A DNA stretch of 64,000 nt from JAIRNF01 sp031551125 (GTDB taxonomy: Bacteria > Bacteroidota > Bacteroidia > Bacteroidales > UBA932): positions 62,001-126,000 of the forward strand of contig JAVBOB010000001.1 in NCBI GenBank assembly GCA_031551125.1. Reading direction: 5' to 3'. The notes below the pieces were generated by a model. That model saw nothing but the letters and a program-made list of their open reading frames with translations. It did not search any database and was not told where the DNA came from. Within the stretch, counting starts at the first letter, position 1, and each line of letters opens with the position of its first letter. Made by a program: the position numbers and the translations under genes. Positions 42,774 through 50,587 of the stretch are shown in pieces.

Positions 42774-45700
42774 TTACCTCATAAGTGTAATGTACCCTTT
42801 TTTCTTGGAAATTACACCATCATCATCATAGTCCAACAGGTAAAAATAGGTATCAGGAGGGGCAGGTTTTCCTTTTCGAGTCCCGTCCCATCCGTCATTT
42901 CCTTCAAAAATAATAATACCCAGCCTGTCGAAAATAATTACATGCATACCCTTCATGAAGTGGTCATTTGTACCATCTCCGTTGGGTGTAAATACTTGTG
43001 GTACGAATGGTTCACTTTTTAGCAGGTATGGGTTCTCGGCCACGCATCCGTTAGCATCAACCAGCGTAACATCAAAAGGCATGGGGTCAAACCGTTCATT
43101 CACCGGTCCCATACCGCTTATAAGGCCGGATGCGCTAAGGGTAAAGCCTAGCGGAACGGTTCCGCTGAACGTGTAGGGGCTTACCCCATTACTTTGCAGC
43201 TGCACGCTATACATTTTTCCTCGCTTGTAGGGAGGTATCTCAGTGGGGCTTATGTATAAGTAGTTTTTTGCCACTACATCAGCGGGTTTTCTGACTAAAC
43301 CGGTACAGCCGTACTGGTTTGATACTTCTACAAAGTAGGTCTCGCGCCCTTCGGGTAAAGGAACGGTACTGGTTATAACCAGCGTATCTCCCGCGCTTAC
43401 AGCGCTGCCGAGTGGTAGCCCACCTTCGAATGAATCGAAAATGGTGTATATGCTAAACTCGTTGCTGTTAGGCACGCTGACTGTTGGATACATGTTGGGG
43501 CATACGGTTGAACCCAACACAGCAAGCGGTGCTCTGGGTAGGTCACTGATACTTGCCATCGCCGGAACTTTATCACTTTCACATCCTAAGCGGGTGTACA
43601 CCTGGCTTACAAAATAGATAAGTGTGTCGGCCTTTGATGTTGGCGGAATGGGTGCGGCTGACATAACGGTAGTTCCGTTTGGCGCATACCACTTCAGGTA
43701 ATGCTCGGGGTCGGCCTCTGCCGATAGTGCCGATATGGCCGAGTTGAGACACATAATGGACACGGAATCGGTAAAAGGAGGCCTTGGCTTAATAATTGTG
43801 GCCTCAAGGGTTTGCTGTATAGCTCCATTACAACCGTCCGGCTCTACGCTAAGCGTGTAGATTCCTTCATTGTCAAACGTTACATTATCAATGTGCGTAT
43901 TTTTACTGTATGAAATAAAGTTGTTAGGGCCTGTCCATCGGTAGCCTTTAGACTCAAAGGGTACGCTATTCAGCTCAATGCGGCCGCCATAGCAAATATC
44001 GCCTGCACCATATATCAGGCGCTCTTCAGTAAGATTAATGAGTGTGATATTCTGGTCGAAGGATACATGGCAACCTTTGTCCTTTATACGAATGGTATAT
44101 GTTTCACCCGATTTCCCGTAGTTAAATATTCCGGTAGTTGAGGAGCCTTTGGAAACGCCTTTATCGAACAGCTCATATTCAAAAGGACCTACACCACCAA
44201 CGTGCTGTATACGAATGTACCCGTCGTCACTTTTTTTACAAACGTATGCTTGCGTGGCTTCAGCATCCAAGGCTACCGATTGCTTAATGAAATCGACTGA
44301 TAACGTATCATAAGGGCAGGAGGTAGGGCTATTCTCAGATGATACTTGGATAACATAATGACCCGATTCGGCAATGAAGAGGTATCCGGATGATGTTACC
44401 GAAGTGGGGTCAACGGCAATATCTTGTGGCGCCTCAGCAATACGGAAGTAGGTGGGCAAGGGGGTATTGCCTAGGTATAGCGTGCCATGCGGCAGTACTC
44501 GCATTCCACTGCATATAGTATCGCGAACGTAACCAAAATCTTTAAGTGATAGCTTCTCGTAATTTATGGAAAGGGAGTGAACAAAACCGCAGGTATCCGT
44601 AAGCTTAAATGAATATGTTCCCGGTAAAAGGTCAACGTGAGCAAGGGTAAGAGAATCTGTACTAAACGGATAAACGCGCGTTATGTTGGTTGTGTCAATC
44701 GTAATAGTATCATGAACGGGAAGAGATGGACCCGATACAAAGGCTATCACTGTTCCTTTTTCAAATGCGGGCATGGTAGCGCTACGTTCTACAAATATGC
44801 TTCCTTTGGCCGTATCTGGTAAACAGTAGGAGTGTACGTTGCCCAGCGTGTAGTTGTAGAACTTTTCACGTATTTCATGGATGCGGAATGTTTTCGTTTC
44901 ATCCTTATCCTGCGCTTTGTAGTAAACCTTTAGCTCATATTCTTTTTCATACGTCAGGTTGGCTACACAGTAGGTAGTATCAACCGTTTGCATGTTTGTT
45001 CTGCTGTCAATTACCGTGTTGGCCAGCTTATCAATTAGCTCCCATCCGTAGGGTGGGCAAAGGGTTGATATGGTAAAACAGGCCTCATAGTTGGGGCAGA
45101 AAAGCGTTGTTTGTATGTTAGTGGTGGGTGCTTGGCTCCAGTAACCACGAATGGTATCAGAGTACCAGCTACACCCTTCCTTATCGGTAAACTTGAAAAC
45201 ATATTTACCCGATGGGATATTGGTAACCGTTTGCTCGTTGGCGTTGGGTATGGGTCCTCCTTGGATTGTTGTTGGAATTCCTGTTTCGGCATTAATTAGT
45301 GTCCACGTGTAAGGGTAGCAGAATAGCCCCCGATAGTCCTTGTACTGGCTAAACTTAATGTTGAAGCCCGAACAGCTTTGGTTGTATGGAGCGCCCATAT
45401 TCGTTTTAACAGGGCCAATTCGAACAGTATCGGTTTGTACACCATGTAGTTCAGCCACATCGCCCTTTACACGTACATGTACAACAAAGTAGTGGTTTGC
45501 TGCTCTTGCAGCACAGTAGCCCATAGAGAGGGTGGTATCCTTAACATCAACAACTGTCTGCCAGTTAAGCGGGCCGGAATCACCCTTTTCTTGGTAAGCA
45601 ACCTCGTAGTACCGTTTGGCGCTATCCAGTACATTCCAGTAGTTGGCCAAGTGGTGGTTTACGTTTAGGTTTTTAATTCGGCTGATATTTATTCGGTCAC

Positions 45701-47510
45701 ATGTGCCTGACGGAGTATTGGGTGGTTGCATATAATCGTTATATCCACCACTGCCAATACCGTCTTCTCCCGGAAGTTCATACGGAACTTTATCAATAGT
45801 TTGGCAAACGTTAGCAACGTTACCGCAGGTGTCAGTAATAGTAAAGCAGTATTCTCCCGGAATTAATCCGTATAGCTTAAATACCCCTCCATTAGGATTG
45901 GTGGGTTGGAAGCCCGACATTGCTCCTGCGTATCCCGGAGGATAGCTGTTCATTACAACGGAGTATGGCGGGTCGCCACCTGTTACGGTAATGGAAAGTA
46001 TTCCGGTTCCAAGAAATTCAAACGATTTTCGTATTTGTAAGGCGGTAGCAGCTACATCTTCCTTACCTATGGTGATATCTACCTCCTTCGTTACTCCACA
46101 GTCATCTTCTACCTCAAACTTGTAATCTCCCGGATTCATTGATGTTATTGGAACACATGATGTGGCAGCGGGAACGGTTAACGGAGTGGGGTTAGTATAG
46201 CCAACGGCAGTAGTGCTTACCAGCTTAATGCGGTAGGGCGCCTTACCTCCTTGTACGTTAATACAGGCTCTGCCTGAGCCGCCGCATCCACGTGCGTTGA
46301 CAATGCTATTGGCGGATGCACTTAACTTTGTGGCCGATACATGTTGAGCAGAATAGGTAGCTTTGTTTCCGCAAGCGTCTTCCAGCGTTACCTTATAGTC
46401 TCCTTCCGGCAAGCCGTTAAAAATATGCTGGCCTGCGGTATTTTCGATTACGTTGGTAACAGTGGGCGTATATGACCCTGATGTTACCTCAAGCTTAATG
46501 GAGTAAGGGGCACGGCCACCGCTATACTTTACGGTTATACTACCTGTCGATTCACACGTGTAAGAAGATTTAATGCCCTGGATGCTTGTTTGCAAGGGAA
46601 GCTCGTTTACTTTGGCGGTTAGGTTTTTGGTATAACACTTATCGCTAACCTTAAACGAGTAATTGCCTATTGGAAGGTTGGTGAGGTTTAGCGTACCGTC
46701 AGAGGTAAGGGTAAAGCTGGTTTCACCGGTGTAACCAGCTGGAAAGCCGGTTACTTCAACGGTGTAAGGAACTGCGCCATCCTTTAGGATAATTGGAATA
46801 GCTCCATCATTAGTACAGGTGGTATTGGTTATTGTGCCAATACTGAATGATGGTGTTATTTCATCAACCGTTGCTTTTATATTGGACAGAGTGTAGGTAC
46901 AATCATCACTTACTTCGAACTCGTAAGGCCCTGCGGGAAGGTTTGGAATGGTATGCACTCCGGCTATAGGTTGGGTAAAAGTTGTTGGCCCTGAATATCC
47001 GGCAGGAGCGTTAACCATCTTAATGGTATAGGGGCCTTTGCCACCCTCCATTTTAATGGGTATTGACCCGGTTGCGCCGCACTTCAGCGATTTTACTATG
47101 CCGTCTGTGGCAACATAAATCTTATTAATATCGGGAACAACGTATGAACCTGTTACGATTACCGTATTAGATGTTTGGGTTATCCACTGGTAAGTTGCTT
47201 TGCAGTATGCTTGTACTACCACTTGGTAGCTTCCGGGTGGCACATTGACAATTATTCCATTGTTGGCAATGGGAGGTTGTGTGTAGCTGCTGGTGAGCGA
47301 GGTGATGCTGTACTTTGCATCGCTAAGCTCAATATTTCCGTTCGTAATACCGGGGCCTGATAACGTTGCCTTTATGACTCCATTTGATTGACAGTCGGAG
47401 ATGGCTTGCATACTGGCATTTACGCTAAAGCTACATTGAGATTGGGCGGAACCTTGTTTGCTTAGTAGTGCTAGCGCTATAAAGATGACGATTTTGGTAT
47501 AACGTTTCAA
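42774..47510 (-). CDS. Giant secreted protein with SprB-like repeats and a T9SS type B sorting domain
   Basis: This 1578-residue protein has a signal peptide (IVIFIALALLSKQGSAQ). Five ~85-90-residue repeats lie at about 130-575 (pattern: GG-x-PY-x-I, PAGYxG, LPxGxYxFxVxDxC), resembling SprB repeats. A further partial repeat (HVGGVGPFEYELFD) and Ig/PKD-like regions follow. The C-terminal CHU_C/type B sorting domain starts at VFTPNGDGTNDHFMKGM, with IIFDRLGIIIFEGNDGWDGT. It is exported by T9SS and probably held at the surface as an adhesin or gliding-related protein. Its SprF partner follows. Confidence 0.93.
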   Translation of the reverse strand: MKRYTKIVIFIALALLSKQGSAQSQCSFSVNASMQAISDCQSNGVIKATLSGPGITNGNIELSDAKYSITSLTSSYTQPPIANNGIIVNVPPGSYQVVVQAYCKATYQWITQTSNTVIVTGSYVVPDINKIYVATDGIVKSLKCGATGSIPIKMEGGKGPYTIKMVNAPAGYSGPTTFTQPIAGVHTIPNLPAGPYEFEVSDDCTYTLSNIKATVDEITPSFSIGTITNTTCTNDGAIPIILKDGAVPYTVEVTGFPAGYTGETSFTLTSDGTLNLTNLPIGNYSFKVSDKCYTKNLTAKVNELPLQTSIQGIKSSYTCESTGSITVKYSGGRAPYSIKLEVTSGSYTPTVTNVIENTAGQHIFNGLPEGDYKVTLEDACGNKATYSAQHVSATKLSASANSIVNARGCGGSGRACINVQGGKAPYRIKLVSTTAVGYTNPTPLTVPAATSCVPITSMNPGDYKFEVEDDCGVTKEVDITIGKEDVAATALQIRKSFEFLGTGILSITVTGGDPPYSVVMNSYPPGYAGAMSGFQPTNPNGGVFKLYGLIPGEYCFTITDTCGNVANVCQTIDKVPYELPGEDGIGSGGYNDYMQPPNTPSGTCDRINISRIKNLNVNHHLANYWNVLDSAKRYYEVAYQEKGDSGPLNWQTVVDVKDTTLSMGYCAARAANHYFVVHVRVKGDVAELHGVQTDTVRIGPVKTNMGAPYNQSCSGFNIKFSQYKDYRGLFCYPYTWTLINAETGIPTTIQGGPIPNANEQTVTNIPSGKYVFKFTDKEGCSWYSDTIRGYWSQAPTTNIQTTLFCPNYEACFTISTLCPPYGWELIDKLANTVIDSRTNMQTVDTTYCVANLTYEKEYELKVYYKAQDKDETKTFRIHEIREKFYNYTLGNVHSYCLPDTAKGSIFVERSATMPAFEKGTVIAFVSGPSLPVHDTITIDTTNITRVYPFSTDSLTLAHVDLLPGTYSFKLTDTCGFVHSLSINYEKLSLKDFGYVRDTICSGMRVLPHGTLYLGNTPLPTYFRIAEAPQDIAVDPTSVTSSGYLFIAESGHYVIQVSSENSPTSCPYDTLSVDFIKQSVALDAEATQAYVCKKSDDGYIRIQHVGGVGPFEYELFDKGVSKGSSTTGIFNYGKSGETYTIRIKDKGCHVSFDQNITLINLTEERLIYGAGDICYGGRIELNSVPFESKGYRWTGPNNFISYSKNTHIDNVTFDNEGIYTLSVEPDGCNGAIQQTLEATIIKPRPPFTDSVSIMCLNSAISALSAEADPEHYLKWYAPNGTTVMSAAPIPPTSKADTLIYFVSQVYTRLGCESDKVPAMASISDLPRAPLAVLGSTVCPNMYPTVSVPNSNEFSIYTIFDSFEGGLPLGSAVSAGDTLVITSTVPLPEGRETYFVEVSNQYGCTGLVRKPADVVAKNYLYISPTEIPPYKRGKMYSVQLQSNGVSPYTFSGTVPLGFTLSASGLISGMGPVNERFDPMPFDVTLVDANGCVAENPYLLKSEPFVPQVFTPNGDGTNDHFMKGMHVIIFDRLGIIIFEGNDGWDGTRKGKPAPPDTYFYLLDYDDDGVISKKKGYITLMR

Positions 47511-47658
47511 ATCGTTGAGTTTTGGTTACACATGACTGCCGATTTTTAACTTTGGACGGCAAACTTCGGAATATAGCTTATTAAAAACTATTGTTTTACC
47601 TTATTGATTGTCAATGCAATAAATGTTAAACAAATGAAAATGCACTGATCCTTAACCA

Positions 47659-47666
47659 CAAAAGTA
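47659..47666 (-). promoter_or_regulatory. -7 promoter box for the T9SS cargo operon
   Basis: The minus strand reads TACTTTTG, about 150 bases before the start. Confidence 0.45.
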
Positions 47667-47900
47667 ATAAAAAAATATGCATTTAGCATAATTTAACGAA
47701 GAAATGGGGTGTGTTTGAGCCTCTAAAAGTAGAGGCTAACTTTATTCGCTAGTCCGGTTAGCTCGGCAAAATTTACCTCGTTTATACGCTTAATTTCAAT
47801 TTTATAAAATTCGAGATAGAAATATTATGGGCAAATTTTGCTTTTATGGAATAACCATGTAGGGAAGCGAGAGTAGAATACGGGCTGCCAAAAAATGTAA

Positions 47901-48072
47901 TTAACCCAAGTTGCCAGTTACAATAAAAGCACGTCATTACGAGGCGCTTTTTGCCGACCCGGAGGGCAGCGGAGCTAACCAATCTGTTTAATTTAAGGAG
48001 ATCGCTTCGCTTCGCTCGCAATGACGACCTTGACTTAGTAACGCAAAACGCATAACTGGCAACTTGAATTAA
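47901..48072. mobile_element. TIR-bounded MITE-like element carrying a REP palindrome, copy B
   Basis: Terminal inverted repeats TTAACCCAAGTTGCCAGTTA and the complement of TTAATTCAAGTTGCCAGTTA (two mismatches) enclose a REP core (about 47932-48026). It matches copy A (4441-4632) in reverse orientation almost throughout, including the flanks outside the REP (ACAATAAAAGCACGTC, and CTTGACTTAGTAACGC versus TTTGACTTAATAACGC). There is no coding capacity. Confidence 0.75.
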
Positions 48073-48210
48073 TTAGCGTATTTTAGACAAGCAATCTTTG
48101 TTGCTATGCTTTTTACCTCATTTGTGTATTCAAAGGACGAGAGAGGCTGTCAGAGCAGCCTTTTCACCAAATATATGTCCTACAATAGGCTTATAGTTAT
48201 CTAAGATTGC

Positions 48211-48218
48211 TACATTTG
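48211..48218 (+). promoter_or_regulatory. -7 promoter box for mutA
   Basis: TACATTTG lies 42 bases before the mutA start. Confidence 0.55.
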
Positions 48219-48259
48219 TACCCTTATTGTGAATACTCTTAATAATCAATAATTCTACT

Positions 48260-50128
48260 ATGGCAGAAAAATTATTTACCGAGTTTCCTCCGGTATCCAC
48301 AGAACAGTGGGAGGAGGTGATTACGAAAGACCTGAAAGGTGCCGATTACCAAAAAAAATTGGTGTGGAAAACACTTGAAGGGTTCAACGTTCGCCCGTAC
48401 TACCGTGCAGAGGATTTGAAAAACATCAAACACCTAACGTATTTGCCTTCGAATTTTCCGTATGTTCGCGGAAATAGGGAGGAAAACGCTTGGAGGGTTC
48501 GTCAAAACGTTGATGCAACCGAAAACGTAAAGAATGCGAATGCTGAGGCGCTCGATGCACTTATGAAGGGCGTTGACTCTGTGGGCTTCCGCATTGACGG
48601 AAAGAACGGTATCAGCGAGGCTGATTTCAACAGCTTGCTGAATAACATTAACCCTGAAGCAGCAGAGGTAAACTTCCTTGGAGGTTGTTGCAAAACACCC
48701 GAGCTAGTTCAGCTGATGAAGAAAAAGGTTCAGGCCGCAAAGGTAAATCCCGAGCATGTATGGGGTTCGGTTGACTTTGATCCGCTACGCCGCCTTACGC
48801 TTAAGGGTGCATTTTGTAACGGAATGGAAAAAGATTTTGAGCTGCTTAGAGCATCTGTGGTTGCTGCAAACGAGCTACCCATGTTCCGTACCATTGGTGT
48901 AAGCGGATATATTTTCCACAATGCCGGAGCAAGCGCTGTTCAGGAGTTGGCATTCGCTCTTGCTATGGGTAATGAATACATCTATCGCTTAACCGAGTCG
49001 GGTTTGAATGTTGATCAGGTAACGAAGAGCATTAAGTTCACCTTTGCTGTCAGCTCCAACTACTTCATGGAAATAGCAAAACTTCGTGCCGCGCGTATGC
49101 TATGGGCTAACGTATGCAAGGCGTACAACGCTGAAACGGCAAATGGAGAAAAGATGCTGGTGCATGCTGTTACTTCTGCATGGAACCAAACAGTATATGA
49201 CCCGTATGTGAATATGCTTCGCGGAACAACAGAGGCTATGTCGGCAACGCTTGGTGGTGTGTACTCACTGGAAGTAACCCCCTTTGATAAGGCATTCCGT
49301 AAACCTAACGAGTTCTCGAACCGTATTGCTCGCAATACGCAAATATTGTTGAAAGAGGAATCGTACTTTGACAAGGTGGTTGACCCCGCAGCCGGCTCTT
49401 ACTATATTGAAACACTTACCAACTCAATTGCCGAAGAGGCTTGGAAGCTATTCAAGCAGGTTGAAGATAAGGGTGGATATGTTGAAGCATTCAAGGCCGG
49501 ATTTATTCAAGAACAAATCAAGGCTACGGCTGCCAACCGCGATATGAGTATCGCAACCCGTCGTGAAATTCTGTTGGGAACCAACCAGTACCCCAACTTC
49601 ACCGAAACGTTGGATAAAGAAACTCGCGATAGCCTTGCAAAAGGTTGCTGCTGTTGCTGTGGTGGCGATGAAGCCAACAAAATAGCAGAGCCCATTAAAA
49701 CTTATCGTGCCGGCATGGCTTTTGAAGAGCTGCGCATGAAGACGGAAAACAGCGGAAAACAACCAATGGCGTTCATGCTTACCTTCGGTAACTTGGCTAT
49801 GTGTCGCGCTCGCGCTCAGTTCTCATCTAACTTCTTTGCATGTGCAGGTTTCAAGGTGGTTGATAACAACCGTTTTGCTACTATTGAAGAGGGTGTTAAA
49901 GCTGCTGAGGCTGCCGGAGCCGCTATTGTTATTGCTTGCTCATCAGATGATGATTATGCAGAAGCCGTTCCGCAAATTGCGGCTAAGCTAAAGAAGGGTA
50001 TTCTTGTAGTTGCCGGAGACCCTGCATGCAAAGCCGATTTGGAAGCAAAAGGCATTACGCACTTCATCAGCGCTCGCTCAAACGTACTTGAAACGCTGAA
50101 GGGATATCAAAAGGAACTGGGTATTTAA
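48260..50128 (+). CDS. mutA: Methylmalonyl-CoA mutase, small (beta) subunit
   Basis: This 622-residue protein is the catalytically silent subunit. It has the TIM-barrel region (VRQNVDATENVKNANAEALD, RTIGVSGYIFHNAGASAVQE, AKLRAARMLWANVCKAY) and a degenerate C-terminal B12-like domain that lacks DxHxxG. It pairs with MutB to interconvert succinyl- and methylmalonyl-CoA in propionate metabolism. Five consecutive cysteines (GCCCCCGGDE, residues 463-467) occupy the linker between the domains. Confidence 0.95.
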   Translation: MAEKLFTEFPPVSTEQWEEVITKDLKGADYQKKLVWKTLEGFNVRPYYRAEDLKNIKHLTYLPSNFPYVRGNREENAWRVRQNVDATENVKNANAEALDALMKGVDSVGFRIDGKNGISEADFNSLLNNINPEAAEVNFLGGCCKTPELVQLMKKKVQAAKVNPEHVWGSVDFDPLRRLTLKGAFCNGMEKDFELLRASVVAANELPMFRTIGVSGYIFHNAGASAVQELAFALAMGNEYIYRLTESGLNVDQVTKSIKFTFAVSSNYFMEIAKLRAARMLWANVCKAYNAETANGEKMLVHAVTSAWNQTVYDPYVNMLRGTTEAMSATLGGVYSLEVTPFDKAFRKPNEFSNRIARNTQILLKEESYFDKVVDPAAGSYYIETLTNSIAEEAWKLFKQVEDKGGYVEAFKAGFIQEQIKATAANRDMSIATRREILLGTNQYPNFTETLDKETRDSLAKGCCCCCGGDEANKIAEPIKTYRAGMAFEELRMKTENSGKQPMAFMLTFGNLAMCRARAQFSSNFFACAGFKVVDNNRFATIEEGVKAAEAAGAAIVIACSSDDDYAEAVPQIAAKLKKGILVVAGDPACKADLEAKGITHFISARSNVLETLKGYQKELGI

Positions 50129-50132
50129 TTTT

Positions 50133-50162
50133 GGATTTGCGTAGTGAGATATGCGATTTGCG
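50133..50162 (+). repeat. Left inverted repeat flanking the four-helix-bundle gene
   Basis: GGATTTGCGTAGTGAGATAT plus ten more bases match the complement of 50540-50569 at 24 of 30 positions, with a shared GATATGCG core. Confidence 0.65.
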
Positions 50163-50184
50163 AAATGATTTTGTAAGTTTCCTT

Positions 50185-50538
50185 ATGCATAAATTTAAAG
50201 ACTTGGTTGTTTGGCAAAAGGCTAGATTGCTTGTGAAGAATATTTACTTGGTGAGCAGCAAATTTCCTTCAGAGGAAAAATTTGGTTTAACTCAGCAAAT
50301 AAGACGAGCAGCGGTTTCTGTTCCATCCAACATTGCAGAAGGAGCAGGACGCAGTAGCAACCCTGACTTTATTCGTTTCCTAGATATAGCAAATGGCTCA
50401 TGCTGCGAAGTTGAAACACAACTTTTTCTTGCTTTGGACTTGGGATTTATACAGAATGAAGATTTTGAAAGTATAAATTCTGATATTCAAGATATTCAAA
50501 AGATGGTGTTCAACTTTAGAAAATCATTGGTCAAGTAG
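50185..50538 (+). CDS. Four-helix-bundle (S23/IVS-type) protein
   Basis: From ATG 50185 the product is 117 residues. FKDLVVWQKARLLVKNIYLV, then FPSEEKFGLTQQIRRAAVSV, PSNIAEGAGR and the helix FLDIANGSCCEVETQL are the signature of the S23 family, first known from intervening sequences of 23S rRNA. The molecular function is unclear; some relatives (Avd) work with reverse transcriptases. It interrupts mutA-mutB and is flanked by imperfect inverted repeats, which suggests it arrived as a small cassette. Confidence 0.88.
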   Translation: MHKFKDLVVWQKARLLVKNIYLVSSKFPSEEKFGLTQQIRRAAVSVPSNIAEGAGRSSNPDFIRFLDIANGSCCEVETQLFLALDLGFIQNEDFESINSDIQDIQKMVFNFRKSLVK

Positions 50539-50539
50539 T

Positions 50540-50569
50540 CACAATACGCATATCGCAATACGAAAATCC
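50540..50569 (-). repeat. Right inverted repeat flanking the four-helix-bundle gene
   Basis: CACAATACGCATATCGCAAT followed by ACGAAAATCC is the partner of 50133-50162; the pair encloses about 437 bp. Confidence 0.65.
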
Positions 50570-50587
50570 GAAAAATCAAAATAAGGT

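Larger units (their letters stand above)
47511..48259. other. Divergent 749-bp spacer between T9SS cargo and mutA
   Basis: No gene is present. The spacer has the T9SS promoter (47659-47666), an unexplained perfect hairpin AGCCTCTA-AAAG-TAGAGGCT (47718-47737), the TIR element copy B (47901-48072), and the mutA promoter (48211-48218). An 80-codon minus frame at 47782-48021 is a by-product of the repeat. Confidence 0.65.

Noticed and set aside
47782..48021. Minus-strand frame beginning MRAKRSDLL
   Set aside because: The MRAKR-type start is simply the REP palindrome translated; similar frames occur at other REP copies (22214-22429, 33596-33799).
48060..48259. Cobalamin riboswitch upstream of mutA
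   Set aside because: No B12-box or matching long structured leader was found; the leader is only about 40 bases.
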